DNA of 54,703 nucleotides. It comes from Candidatus Desulfacyla euxinica. GTDB taxonomy: Bacteria; Desulfobacterota; DSM-4660; Desulfatiglandales; Desulfatiglandaceae. The DNA is taken from the NCBI GenBank assembly GCA_014382715.1, contig JACNJD010000200.1:1-54703 (forward strand), written 5' to 3'. The translations under genes and the position numbers were made by a program. How positions within the stretch are numbered: position 1 is the first letter of the stretch; the number at the start of each line of letters is the position of its first letter. Below the pieces are notes generated by a model that was not told the origin of the DNA, did not search any database, and saw only the letters and a list, made by a program, of their open reading frames with translations. Shown here in pieces: positions 33,890 to 43,337 of this stretch.

Positions 33890-34777
33890 TTGACTTTCCA
33901 GCTTTTCATACAACAATTGATAAACGGGATGAGTCTCGGCACCTTGTATGGCCTGATAGCCATCGGTTATACAATGGTTTACGGTATCCTTCGGCTGATC
34001 AACTTTGCCCATGCCGACGTCATGATGATGTCGACCTATTTCGCTTTTTTCGGCATTTCCATGTTTGCTCTTCCCTGGTGGGTAGCGGCCATCATTGCCA
34101 TGATACTGACCGCCCTCCTGGGCATCATGATAGATCAGGGAGCCTACCGTCCTTTGCGCCGGGCGCCGCGCATCAGCGCATTGATCACCGCCATAGGCGT
34201 CTCCTTCCTTCTGGAGAACCTTGGGCTGGTGATTTTCGGCAGCAGACCAAGGGCATTTTTCCGACCGGAGATATTCAGACCGGTTTGGCAATTCGGCGAA
34301 ATCCACGTGCTCAGCCTTTCAGTCTATACCATCTGCATTACCGCGGTACTCCTGGTTTTTGTGTACATCATTATTTATCGCACCCGCATCGGTATGGCCA
34401 TGAGAGCCATCTCCAGGGACATGCAGACCGTTCCTCTCATGGGGGTCGACCTTAACCGTGTTATCGCCTTTACCTTTGGCATGGGTTCGGCTCTGGCCGC
34501 TGCCGGGGGTATCTTGTGGGCCATGAAATACCCACAGATCGAGCCCCTGATGGGCATCTTTCCCGGTCTCAAAGCCTTTGTTGCGGCAGTGCTGGGTGGG
34601 ATTGGGAACGTCTTTGGAGCGGTTATCGGCGGATTTATCTTAGGCGTTACCGAAATACTTCTCGTGGCCTTTTTTCCGGAGTTCTCCGGCTATCGGGATG
34701 CCCTTGCCTTCCTGCTGTTGATCTTGGTGCTCCTGTTCCGTCCAACCGGAATCATGGGTGAGGTGTTGCCGGAATGA
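33890..34777 (+). CDS. livH: ABC transporter permease, LivH type
   Basis: A 295-residue inner-membrane protein with about eight hydrophobic helices. The start FQLFIQQLINGMSLGTLYGL and the segment GLKAFVAAVLGGIGNVFGAV (the EAA-like contact loop for the ATPase) are characteristic of LivH. The only upstream start is a TTG without a clear Shine-Dalgarno, directly behind a heptad repeat; a later ATG (MSLGTLYG) is possible. It overlaps livM by 4 bp (ATGA). Confidence 0.9.
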   Translation: MTFQLFIQQLINGMSLGTLYGLIAIGYTMVYGILRLINFAHADVMMMSTYFAFFGISMFALPWWVAAIIAMILTALLGIMIDQGAYRPLRRAPRISALITAIGVSFLLENLGLVIFGSRPRAFFRPEIFRPVWQFGEIHVLSLSVYTICITAVLLVFVYIIIYRTRIGMAMRAISRDMQTVPLMGVDLNRVIAFTFGMGSALAAAGGILWAMKYPQIEPLMGIFPGLKAFVAAVLGGIGNVFGAVIGGFILGVTEILLVAFFPEFSGYRDALAFLLLILVLLFRPTGIMGEVLPE

Positions 34778-35823
34778 CTCCCAAGACGCGCGACCGATGG
34801 CTGACTTACCTCAGCGTCCTGGTTTTATTGGGTATCTTGGTGCTTGCCCAGGAATATGCCGATGAATACCAGGTCCGCATTCTTAATATGGTGGCCATCT
34901 ACATTACCCTGGCGGTTTCATACAACCTGATAAACGGGGTCACCGGCCAGTTTTCCCTGGAACCCAACGCGTTTGTTGCATTAGGAGCCTATACGGCCTC
35001 TTTATTGACGCTCACACCTTTGGAAAAGGGGATGAGTTTTATCATCGATCCCTGCATCTGGCCCCTGTCGGTAATCAGCATCCCGTTTTTACCCGCGGTG
35101 ATAATAGGGGGGCTGGTTGCGGCCTTTTTCGGTTTTTTGATGGGTTTTCCCGTTTTTCGGGTGCGGGGTGATTATCTCGCTATTGTTACCCTCGGTTTTG
35201 GCGAGGTCATCAGAGTGGTGGCCAACAACCTGCAGAGTGTGACCAACGGGCCTCTAGGCCTGAAGGGTATCGCCCTTTATACAAACCTGTGGTGGTCATG
35301 GGGGCTGGCCCTGGTCACGTTGTTTGTGATCAACCGGCTGGTCAAATCATCCTATGGCCGGGCCTTGAAGGCGATCCGCGAAAATGAATTGGCCGCAGAA
35401 AGCATGGGGATCAACGCCTTCAGACATAAGCTGTTGGCCTTTACCATGTCCGCCTTTTTTGAGGGAATGGCCGGTGCGCTCCTGGCCCACCTCATCACCA
35501 CGATCAGCCCAATGCTCTTTACCTTCTTCATGACCTTCAACCTGCTCATTATCATTACCATTGGCGGGCTGGGATCCATTACCGGTTCGGTGCTGGCTGC
35601 CATTGCCTTTGCCTGGGGCTCTGAGCTTTTGAGGGCGGTGGAAGAACCCATTAACATTCTCGGTCTGTATACTATTCCCGGTATTCCGGGGATGCGCATG
35701 GTCATCTTCAGCATCATCCTCATTGTGGTTATGATCTTTGCCCGCAAGGGTTTCATGGGCCGCAGAGAATTCACCTGGCAATGGCTCTTTGACCGCATGC
35801 ACAGAAAGGGGATCGGGTTATGA
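34774..35823 (+). CDS. livM: ABC transporter permease, LivM type
   Basis: A 349-residue permease with multiple transmembrane helices. Family features are AVSYNLINGVTGQFSLEPNA, FPVFRVRGDYLAIVTLGFGE and GGLGSITGSVLAA, the last being the ATPase-contact region. It overlaps livH and livG by 4 bp each, so the three are translationally coupled. LivH and LivM form the membrane channel of the importer. Confidence 0.92.
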   Translation: MTPKTRDRWLTYLSVLVLLGILVLAQEYADEYQVRILNMVAIYITLAVSYNLINGVTGQFSLEPNAFVALGAYTASLLTLTPLEKGMSFIIDPCIWPLSVISIPFLPAVIIGGLVAAFFGFLMGFPVFRVRGDYLAIVTLGFGEVIRVVANNLQSVTNGPLGLKGIALYTNLWWSWGLALVTLFVINRLVKSSYGRALKAIRENELAAESMGINAFRHKLLAFTMSAFFEGMAGALLAHLITTISPMLFTFFMTFNLLIIITIGGLGSITGSVLAAIAFAWGSELLRAVEEPINILGLYTIPGIPGMRMVIFSIILIVVMIFARKGFMGRREFTWQWLFDRMHRKGIGL

Positions 35824-36596
35824 GCCTTCTAAAAATAAAGGGACTGACCATGCGCTTTGGCGGTCTGTTGGCCGTGACCGACTTCAACCTGAATCTGGAA
35901 AAGGGTGAGCTGGTGGGACTTATCGGACCTAACGGTGCCGGCAAGACTACCGCCTTCAACATGATCACAGGACGGTTGAAACCGACAGAAGGCTCCATGA
36001 TTTTCAACGGTTTGGACATAGACGGGAAAAAACCCAGCCAGATAAACAGGCTGGGTATCGGGCGTACCTTCCAGAACATTCACCTCCTCACCGAGATGTC
36101 AGCCCTGGAAAACGTTATGATGTCTTTTCACGGTCGTCTGAAGTCCCCGTTCTGGGCCCCAATTCTTGGGTTTCCAGGTTACGCCCGTGAAGAAAGGACC
36201 ATGTTGAAAGAATCTCATGATCTCCTTGAGAGGGTAGGACTCGAAGACCTGGCACAGACCGAGGCCGGCAACCTCGCCTATGGTCAGCAGCGCCGCTTGG
36301 AGATCGCCAGGGCCTTAGGCACGCATCCCAAGCTGCTTCTCCTGGACGAGCCTGCCGCGGGTATGAACCCCCGTGAAACAAATGCCCTTATGGAGTTGAT
36401 TTTGACGATTCGTCGTGATTTCGATCTTACGGTGCTGCTCATTGAGCACGATATGAAATTTGTTATGGGTCTGTGCGAGCGCTTAGTGGTCTTAGATAAC
36501 GGCGCTACCATCGCCAGGGGACTTCCCGTAGAGATTCAACAGAACAAGAAGGTGATTACTGCTTATCTGGGAGAGAGAAAAAGTGCTGGTCGTTGA
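35820..36596 (+). CDS. livG: ABC transporter ATPase, LivG type
   Basis: 258 residues with Walker A GPNGAGKT, signature region AYGQQRRLEIARAL and Walker B LLLLDEPAAGMNP. The C-terminal extension EHDMKFVMGLCERLVVLDNG is typical of LivG. It is coupled to livM by a 4-bp overlap and overlaps livF by 14 bp. Confidence 0.94.
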   Translation: MSLLKIKGLTMRFGGLLAVTDFNLNLEKGELVGLIGPNGAGKTTAFNMITGRLKPTEGSMIFNGLDIDGKKPSQINRLGIGRTFQNIHLLTEMSALENVMMSFHGRLKSPFWAPILGFPGYAREERTMLKESHDLLERVGLEDLAQTEAGNLAYGQQRRLEIARALGTHPKLLLLDEPAAGMNPRETNALMELILTIRRDFDLTVLLIEHDMKFVMGLCERLVVLDNGATIARGLPVEIQQNKKVITAYLGERKSAGR

Positions 36597-37299
36597 GAAT
36601 CTGAGTGTCAATTATGGCGGCGTAAGAGCCTTGAGGGGTGTCAGCCTGAAGGTGGATCAGGGGCAGATCTGCACCCTGATCGGGTCCAATGGCGCAGGAA
36701 AATCAACCACGGTGCGCGCCATATCAGGCCAGATCAAGGGGATGGGGGGCAGCATAATTAGCGGGTGCATTACTTTCGAGGACCAGGCCATAACCACCAT
36801 ACCTGTGCACCATATCGCCCGTTTAGGTGTGGTGCAGGTTCCGGAGGGCCGCCGAGTGTTCCCCAACCTCACAGTCAGGGAGAATCTATTCATGGGCGGC
36901 TACAACCGTTCCCGCGACTCTGGTTTTGCCTCGGATATAGAGCATATTTTTTCCCTGTTTCCCCGTTTGAAGGAGCGCTATAACCAATTAGGCGGGACCC
37001 TGTCCGGGGGCGAGCGTCAAATGCTGGCCATTGGTCGTGCCATCATGGCCAAACCCAAGCTGATTATGATGGATGAGCCATCCCTCGGTCTTGCCCCCAA
37101 CGTGGTGGATGAGGTCTTTGATATCATCCAGGATATCAACAGTGCGGGCACCACCATTCTTTTGATTGAGCAGAATGCCATGGCTGCCCTCAGTGTGTCT
37201 GACTATGGCTATGTGCTGGAAACCGGTGAGATCCGCATGGAGGGCCCCGGAAAGGAACTCCTGGATGATGAGCGGGTCATAAACGCCTATCTCGGATAG
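36583..37299 (+). CDS. livF: ABC transporter ATPase, LivF type
   Basis: 238 residues. Walker A GSNGAGKST, signature LSGGERQMLAIGRA and Walker B KLIMMDEPSLGLAP. LLIEQNAMAALSVSDYGYVL is typical of LivF. The GTG start at 36583 lies inside the livG end. It closes the liv operon; no terminator is visible after it, only repeat tracts. Confidence 0.94.
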   Translation: MLVVENLSVNYGGVRALRGVSLKVDQGQICTLIGSNGAGKSTTVRAISGQIKGMGGSIISGCITFEDQAITTIPVHHIARLGVVQVPEGRRVFPNLTVRENLFMGGYNRSRDSGFASDIEHIFSLFPRLKERYNQLGGTLSGGERQMLAIGRAIMAKPKLIMMDEPSLGLAPNVVDEVFDIIQDINSAGTTILLIEQNAMAALSVSDYGYVLETGEIRMEGPGKELLDDERVINAYLG

Positions 37300-37310
37300 A
37301 GAACCAGGAG

Positions 37311-37475
37311 TGCCTAAAGTGATCTAAAATGCCTAAAGTGACTAAAGTTAAAGGCATCATCTCAATAAACCGGGGGAACGGCAGTAATGGCTCAATATCA
37401 TCTGGTCAAGGTTTTACAAAAGGTTGACGCTGGATTTCCAGTTTCCAATTTCCAGTTTCAAGTTTCAGCTTTCAA
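37311..37475. repeat. Heptad tracts between livF and the lsrF-like gene
   Basis: TGCCTAAAGTG words recur at 37311-37351. TTCCAGT TTCCAAT TTCCAGT TTCAAGT TTCAGCT runs at 37434-37475, overlapping the last codons and stop of the convergent lsrF-like gene. No gene lies in the gap. Confidence 0.65.
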
Positions 37476-38333
37476 TGTGTTATAAAGCTCGTAGGCCTTT
37501 TCCGGCTTTTCACGGTCGTGAACCACTGCCCGGACAGCTTGAATCATGGCTATAGGGTCTCCTGCCTGAAAGATGTTACGACCCATATCTACCCCTGAAG
37601 CCCCTTGATCAGTGGCCTGGTAAGCCATTATAAGGGCCTCGAGTTCAGGTAACTTCTTTCCGCCGGCAAGCACTATGGGCACCGGACAGGTTGAGGCTAC
37701 CTGCTCGAAGTTTTTGCAGAAGTAGGTCTTTACAACATGGGCGCCGTTTTCGGCACAGACACGGGATGCCATGGACAGGTATCGGGCGTCCCGGGCCATG
37801 TCCTTGCCCACCGCGGTCACACCGAGAGTAGGAATGCCGTAGCGGGTCCCCATGTCCACCGCCCTTGTCAGGTTGCGGATGGTTATTGCTTCGAATTTGT
37901 CGCCCACGGCCACCATAACGGCAAGGAGTGAGGCATTGAGACGGACGGCCTCCTCGATATCCATGACGCACTCATCATTCAATTCGGTCAGAACCGTGCT
38001 CCCTGCCGAATAGCGCAAGGATACCGGCTTACCCGCTGTTGGCGGCACGAGTGTACGCAGGGCGCCACGGGTACACATGATACAATCGGCGTATTCGATC
38101 AGCGGCAGAATGGTCAAATCCATCCGTTCAAGTCCCGATGTGGGCCCCATGATATAACCGTGGTCAAAGGCCAGCATCACGGTTCGACCAGATACCGGGC
38201 TGAATATGCGCGCCAGCCGGTCCTTCATTCCCCATCCTAAGGAATTGGAGCCTTTTAGGAAAAACCCTTCCGTTTTTTGGGCGATCTGGGTGTTATACTG
38301 ACTCGCTTCCTTTATTTCATCCATGTCGGGCAT
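37458..38333 (-). CDS. LsrF-like thiolase/aldolase (DeoC/FbaB-type TIM barrel)
   Basis: A 291-residue class I aldolase-fold protein strongly resembling E. coli LsrF, the 3-hydroxy-5-phosphonooxypentane-2,4-dione thiolase of AI-2 breakdown. Shared runs include SGRTVMLAFDHGYIMGPTSG, MCTRGALRTLVPP, GVTAVGKDMARDARY, KTYFCKNFE (Schiff-base Lys region) and GASGVDMGRNIFQ. The ATG at 38333 follows AAGGAG by 8 bp; the track start is a TTG 6 codons earlier. No lsrABCDGKR genes are present. It converges on the liv operon. It may process AI-2 phosphate or a different phosphorylated diketone. Confidence 0.82.
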   Translation of the reverse strand: MPDMDEIKEASQYNTQIAQKTEGFFLKGSNSLGWGMKDRLARIFSPVSGRTVMLAFDHGYIMGPTSGLERMDLTILPLIEYADCIMCTRGALRTLVPPTAGKPVSLRYSAGSTVLTELNDECVMDIEEAVRLNASLLAVMVAVGDKFEAITIRNLTRAVDMGTRYGIPTLGVTAVGKDMARDARYLSMASRVCAENGAHVVKTYFCKNFEQVASTCPVPIVLAGGKKLPELEALIMAYQATDQGASGVDMGRNIFQAGDPIAMIQAVRAVVHDREKPEKAYELYNTLKAET

Positions 38334-38549
38334 CGATTTTTCTCCTTTCAAAACAAAATGTCACTGTTACGTCCGATTTCCTCATAAATGTTGAAACATC
38401 ATTATCCATCCTGTGATCTCACTACGTCATCCTGTCCTATCTTGGCGCGATTCTCACGATTTATTTACCATATGAAACTAAGGTTGTCACACCAAAATTG
38501 ACGAACTCGTGAAAAGTCACTGCCCCGTTTTCGTCATTTCCCCGAGCCC
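38334..38549. other. Intergenic region, no gene seen
   Basis: About 216 bp between two minus-strand genes. It contains a stretch TTGACGAACTCGTGAAAAGT near 38500 whose reverse complement resembles 23014-23037, so it is probably another dispersed repeat. Confidence 0.4.
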
Positions 38550-39653
38550 TTAGTCAAATTTCACATCAGCGGACGTCAAATAGACCTTTACGTTTTTTGC
38601 TGCGAGTACATCCTCTTCCCGTTCTCTCTCAAACTCGTGGGCGGCCTCCGGGTTGTCCATGAGTTGTTTCAGCCTTAAATCAAGTTTTCTTTTTCTTGAC
38701 TTGCTGATAATACCGTCTAAATGAATTGCATAGGGGGCCTTTGCGTTGTCTGTTGTGGCCTGGGAAAGCTCAAAAAAAATGTTTTTCCCATAAATGATGT
38801 CGAGATAATTCTTACCTTCAAGATATATGGCCGAATCGTATTCCGGATATCTACCGGTATTGTTATTTTGCAGTCTAACGACTTGTGATTCAAACAGAAA
38901 ATTAACGATCTTTTTATCCGGAAGCGGCTCTCCTGACAGGTCCACGTCCTGAACCTGTTTCATGGCATTGATGATGGATAATTCTACTTTGGTGGGCTCG
39001 AAAAGCAGGTAATTAAAAAAAGCCGTTAATGGACCGTACTGGTTTGAAAAGGGAATGGATTTGGTGAAGGCCTTCTTTGTCTGGTCTTCCCAGAATTTTA
39101 CCAGATTCTCTTTATAATCAAAATAGACCCGAATCCCTGTTTGGTTTTCATAGGCCTTTACATCCGACAGGATCTCTCGAAATTCTTCTGTGACAAACCG
39201 CTCCTTTTGGAGGCGAAACCGCTCATGTATCCGTGTTGCAACGGCCTGCATCATCTCTTTGTACTCGGCCGTGTGTTTGCCATAGATAAATAGCGCAAAT
39301 GTGCTCCACAGATCTTTTCCAACAGGTTCTTCCAGGCTGAAGATTGAAAGGTAGCTCTTGCCTACCTTCTTCATCTCCAGGGTGGTAACCATCTTGGTCT
39401 TCACAGCGGCCTGCAGGTCCATATTAACATCATAGGAAAGCCTGATGCTTTTAATGTCTCTAAAGGACCTGCCGGAGAGCATTTTCAAGAATAGCTCGCC
39501 TACTTCTCTGGATTTATCCCACTGGGAAGATAAGGGTTCATCTATCTCTGCCCCAACAGATACGGGCGTTTGAAACGTCATGAGAAGAGAAAAAAACGCC
39601 CCACACAAGAGCGAACGTGATACGGTTCTGGGAAAAATCATCAGCATAGTCAT
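38550..39653 (-). CDS. Secreted protein of unknown function linked to the PiT carrier
   Basis: 367 residues with an N-terminal signal sequence (RSLLCGAFFSLLMTFQTPVS, cleavage near VGAE). The rest is a soluble, probably beta-rich domain with YGPLTAFFNYLLFEPTK and a final NVKVYLTSADVKFD, which looks somewhat like DUF3108-type periplasmic proteins. It starts 5 bp after the PiT gene stop, so the two are co-transcribed, which suggests a periplasmic or outer-membrane partner in phosphate handling. I cannot name its function. Confidence 0.7.
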   Translation of the reverse strand: MTMLMIFPRTVSRSLLCGAFFSLLMTFQTPVSVGAEIDEPLSSQWDKSREVGELFLKMLSGRSFRDIKSIRLSYDVNMDLQAAVKTKMVTTLEMKKVGKSYLSIFSLEEPVGKDLWSTFALFIYGKHTAEYKEMMQAVATRIHERFRLQKERFVTEEFREILSDVKAYENQTGIRVYFDYKENLVKFWEDQTKKAFTKSIPFSNQYGPLTAFFNYLLFEPTKVELSIINAMKQVQDVDLSGEPLPDKKIVNFLFESQVVRLQNNNTGRYPEYDSAIYLEGKNYLDIIYGKNIFFELSQATTDNAKAPYAIHLDGIISKSRKRKLDLRLKQLMDNPEAAHEFEREREEDVLAAKNVKVYLTSADVKFD

Positions 39654-39658
39654 TCGAC

Positions 39659-41938
39659 CTACGGGGAATCAACCTCGAAATATGATTTTGATAGCTGCGC
39701 GTCGAATTTGAACGATTCATTAAAAATCTCAAGTAACTTGATGTTTTGCTTGCCCATCATAATGCAGTTTCCAATAATGGCATAAAATAGAATGCTGAGC
39801 CGCGTTTTAGATGTGTCGTTTCGTATCCTTTCGATCTGATTTTGATTGAATTGATCCGCCAACTCCCTCATGTACTGGTATTGATCGACTATATTTTGAT
39901 AATCCACAATCTCTTTAGTTTTGAAGGAGGTTTCTGACATTAGGATGATATCAAGGATACATATCTTGATCTGTTTGAGCTCTTCAATTTGGATGTCCAA
40001 AAGCCCCCTATGTTTATTACCGATATGTTTGTATGAACGAACAATGGTATCCCTGTGGCCATCGGATATTTTTTGCAGCCGTCTGATGGTCTGGGCGTAT
40101 TTATAGGATATGCTTACATCTTCCTTTTGAAGCAGGCGTAATACTTTGAAAATATTGGCCATTATGATGTTGGTCCAAAGCTGAATCTGTCGCACCTTTT
40201 TTCTTTGTCTTTTTAACTGATCGATATCCTGCTCGAATAACGCATCAAACGACACATCAAAAGATTCACGGATCGCTTTCAAAAGATACGCCAGATGATC
40301 AAATGTGTTAGAGACTGACATGTGAGGGTCACGGATCTTCTTCAAATTAAAAATCTTTGCCTCTTCTGTTTCCTTAACACGACCCTTGTGCTGCTTCTGG
40401 TTCTTCCAAATCATTCCTCCGGCAAAAAGCACAAGAGCAATAAAGCCCGGTACCTTAAAATAGTGGATAATATTCGCAAAGATAAATGAGACCATAAAGG
40501 CAATCAATGCTGTCAAAAACCATCCGCCGATCACCGTCAGGACTCCGGTAACACGGTAAACCGCACTTTCCCTACCCCATGCCTGGTCAGAGAACGATGT
40601 TCCCATGGCCACCATGAAGGTTACATATGTTGTTGATAAAGGGAGTTTCATGGATGTGGCAAAGGACACCACGGCACTGGCAACCATCAGATTTACGGAT
40701 GCCCGGATTAAATCAAAAGAAGGCTGGTTGTCGCGCACTGCAACGGTCTTGTCAATATGGGGATCGATTCGTCTTCCGATCGCTTTCCTGATATCACGAG
40801 GGACAATATTTCTTAGGGAACCAAAAAAAGAATCCGCCATCCTGACAATGGTGCGTGAGAGCCATATGGATTCAAAACGCTCCGTCCCTTCCTCTTGTTG
40901 TCCCAGATGGATTTCCGTTTCGGTAACCGTCCGGGCTTTCTTGGATAACCAGAGGGTAATCACCATGATGGCACCCGCCAAAAGCAGGAGACCGGTCTGG
41001 GACTGTACCTTTTTGCTCAGGGCGCTCATGGTAATATTTAGCGGATCACTCGAAGCTGCTGCCGTGGTATAGGCATTCAGACCGGCCAGGGGAACACCGA
41101 TGAAGTTTACCAGATCGTTGGCGGCAAATGCCATTGCCAACGCGAAAGTGCCCACAAGAACAATTGGTTTTAAAATGTTTACGCGGAAAAAAGATATTAA
41201 GATTTGTAGACAGGCGGCTGAAATGATGAATATGGAAATCAGAAGAAACAGGGAGTTGGTCTTGATCCATTCGATTGCCTCGGGTGTCATAAAAGAGGTT
41301 CCTTTAGCCCCTTTTACCAGGATAAAAAAGGTAATGGTTGCCATGGCAACCCCGCCCCACAGCGACCCATAACGTCTGAGCCTCTTCTCATAATCAAATG
41401 TAAAGATCAAACGGGTGAAAAATTGAACCAGAGCACCGCAGAAAAAGGCTACGGCAATTGACAGGAGAATACCAGATACAATCATCAGGGCCTTGGCTGT
41501 ATTTATATATTCCCCCAATCCCGCAAGACCGCCGTTCGTCTGCATTACCTTGATTGCCGAGACCGCTACGGCAGCACCCAAAAGCTCAAAGACAATGGAT
41601 ACCGTGGTAGATGTGGGTAAGCCATAGGTGTTGAAAAGATCCAAAAGGAGAATATCCGTCAGCATTACCGCCATAAAGATCGTAATGAGTTCGGGCATGG
41701 TAAAAAACTGGGGATGAAATATCCCCTTCCTTGCGACCTCCATCATCCCGCCGGAAAAGGTAACACCTGCAAGAATCCCCAATCCTGCAATAACCATGAT
41801 TACAACGTAGGGCGCCACCTTTGAACCGATTGCGGAATTCAGAAAATTGACTGCGTCGTTACTGACGCCCACAATTAAATCCAAAACAGCGAAAAGCAAT
41901 AAGACAATAACCGCCACGAAAAAGATTTCAATACTCAT
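39659..41938 (-). CDS. PiT-family inorganic phosphate transporter with C-terminal PhoU-like domain
   Basis: A 759-residue protein. The first ~530 residues are a PiT permease, with the two inverted-repeat signatures around GVSNDAVNFLNSAIGSKVAP and FAANDLVNFIGVPLAG and many hydrophobic helices (for example GLPTSTTVSIVFELLGAAVA). The last ~220 residues are soluble and helical (IQIEELKQIKICILDIILMS), like a PhoU domain. Fusion of carrier and PhoU-like regulator suggests self-regulation of uptake. The Shine-Dalgarno is weak. The downstream secreted protein gene is coupled to it. Confidence 0.87.
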   Translation of the reverse strand: MSIEIFFVAVIVLLLFAVLDLIVGVSNDAVNFLNSAIGSKVAPYVVIMVIAGLGILAGVTFSGGMMEVARKGIFHPQFFTMPELITIFMAVMLTDILLLDLFNTYGLPTSTTVSIVFELLGAAVAVSAIKVMQTNGGLAGLGEYINTAKALMIVSGILLSIAVAFFCGALVQFFTRLIFTFDYEKRLRRYGSLWGGVAMATITFFILVKGAKGTSFMTPEAIEWIKTNSLFLLISIFIISAACLQILISFFRVNILKPIVLVGTFALAMAFAANDLVNFIGVPLAGLNAYTTAAASSDPLNITMSALSKKVQSQTGLLLLAGAIMVITLWLSKKARTVTETEIHLGQQEEGTERFESIWLSRTIVRMADSFFGSLRNIVPRDIRKAIGRRIDPHIDKTVAVRDNQPSFDLIRASVNLMVASAVVSFATSMKLPLSTTYVTFMVAMGTSFSDQAWGRESAVYRVTGVLTVIGGWFLTALIAFMVSFIFANIIHYFKVPGFIALVLFAGGMIWKNQKQHKGRVKETEEAKIFNLKKIRDPHMSVSNTFDHLAYLLKAIRESFDVSFDALFEQDIDQLKRQRKKVRQIQLWTNIIMANIFKVLRLLQKEDVSISYKYAQTIRRLQKISDGHRDTIVRSYKHIGNKHRGLLDIQIEELKQIKICILDIILMSETSFKTKEIVDYQNIVDQYQYMRELADQFNQNQIERIRNDTSKTRLSILFYAIIGNCIMMGKQNIKLLEIFNESFKFDAQLSKSYFEVDSP

Positions 41939-42071
41939 AGTTTCTTTTCATCTCATCAAAGGTACTCGACTGCAAAGGTTTATAAACCTAAAAAATGACT
42001 AATGTTATAAGAAAAGTCAAGAAAAGTCTCTACCAAACCTTGACTCTTTTTTTTTGATCTGCGAATTTGAC

Positions 42072-43256
42072 ATGAGAATCCAGGCCAAAGGACCAGGATT
42101 TCGGTATCCCTCTCCTGCCGGACAGGTGAAACCTAATGGATTTGAACTTTTGGGAAATTCACAGGAACCTAAACAAATGATGAACGGTGATTATCCAGGC
42201 CGCATTCTACTCGGCCAATACAGTAATCGTCTAAAAAAACATATAAAGGATTTAATCGATCGGTTTTATGCCTTCGATGAAGCGGCGAGCCCTGCTATCC
42301 CTTATATTTCGGCGTGGGAGGAAAAGGGGGATGTTATCTGGTATGAATTTATCAGCAAGCGTTTCATAGAGGTTCTCGATTCTACATATGTCGAGGCACC
42401 CAAGTCTTTTCGTAAAAACATCATTGAACGACACGTTTATAAATATCACGATGCAGGAAGTCCCGTCAGGCAAGAGGTTATCAGCAGGGAGGAGTTGAAA
42501 AAATATAGAACAGGCTTGAGAGACGAGGTTAAAAAAAGGAGATTTGTAGAGGCCGTTTACAAGATCGCGCCTGAAAAAGGAAAGCCTTTTTGGGTAAAAG
42601 ACCTGGCAAGCGTGGAATCATTTGAAGAGGACGGGATCTATATTTCCCTGGGGTGCCTTACCATTATTACCAAAGAAATGGAGGCAGAGGAACATCTCAC
42701 CAAAACCAAAGACGCCTTAAGAAAAAGCGAAGAAAAGTTCCGTGAAATGGCGATTCACGACAATCTGACCGGGCTTTATAACACGAGACACCTTTATCAG
42801 GCCCTGTCTGAATTGATCTCGGAGGGTCTTGTCAGTAAGAAGACTTTTTCACTGATTTTCATGGATATTGATGATTTCAAGCAGGTGGTCGACACTCACG
42901 GGCACCTGAAGGCCAGTCAGACACTTCAAGAGTTTGCCTCGACACTTCAAGAAACCCTGCAGGAACCGGCCTATGCAGTGTCCTATGGCGGCGATGAATT
43001 CGTTATTGTCCTGCCGGGTCTAAAAAAGCGTCAGGCCCTTCATATGGCAGAGAAGGTCCGCTCCCGGATAGGAGAAACTCTCTACCTCCGCGATGAAGGA
43101 TTAAGGGTAAGTCTGACAGCAAGCTTCGGTGTCTCCACCTTTCCTGACGATGCAACCAGTCTGTCCGAAATGCTGGCCCTGGCAGACCAGGCCATGTTCT
43201 ACGTGAAGGAAAGGGGAAAGAACTCCGTAAGCGGAATTACACTTGGAAAACAGTAA
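42072..43256 (+). CDS. Diguanylate cyclase with a PAS-like input region
   Basis: About 394 residues. The C-terminal GGDEF domain has an intact active site (SYGGDEFVIVLPG) and metal-binding Asp in MDIDDFKQV, so it should make cyclic di-GMP. The N-terminal ~210 residues (WEEKGDVIWYEFISKRFIEV) look like a PAS-type sensor joined by a short helix (LTKTKDALRKSEEKFREM). The RxxD inhibitory site is not obvious. The start is uncertain: TTG 42054, ATG 42072 or ATG 42177 are all possible and none has a strong Shine-Dalgarno. Confidence 0.85.
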   Translation: MRIQAKGPGFRYPSPAGQVKPNGFELLGNSQEPKQMMNGDYPGRILLGQYSNRLKKHIKDLIDRFYAFDEAASPAIPYISAWEEKGDVIWYEFISKRFIEVLDSTYVEAPKSFRKNIIERHVYKYHDAGSPVRQEVISREELKKYRTGLRDEVKKRRFVEAVYKIAPEKGKPFWVKDLASVESFEEDGIYISLGCLTIITKEMEAEEHLTKTKDALRKSEEKFREMAIHDNLTGLYNTRHLYQALSELISEGLVSKKTFSLIFMDIDDFKQVVDTHGHLKASQTLQEFASTLQETLQEPAYAVSYGGDEFVIVLPGLKKRQALHMAEKVRSRIGETLYLRDEGLRVSLTASFGVSTFPDDATSLSEMLALADQAMFYVKERGKNSVSGITLGKQ

Positions 43257-43337
43257 ATCTGGCTGCCGGTGCGAGTAGATGAGAAAACCGGCGAATGCCA
43301 CGTCCATTAACCCGGGATCAGGCTACGCGTGGTGGCG

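Noticed and set aside
37387-37485. 32-codon plus-strand ORF after livF
   Set aside because: Its second half is made of heptad repeat DNA and it overlaps the end of the lsrF-like gene.
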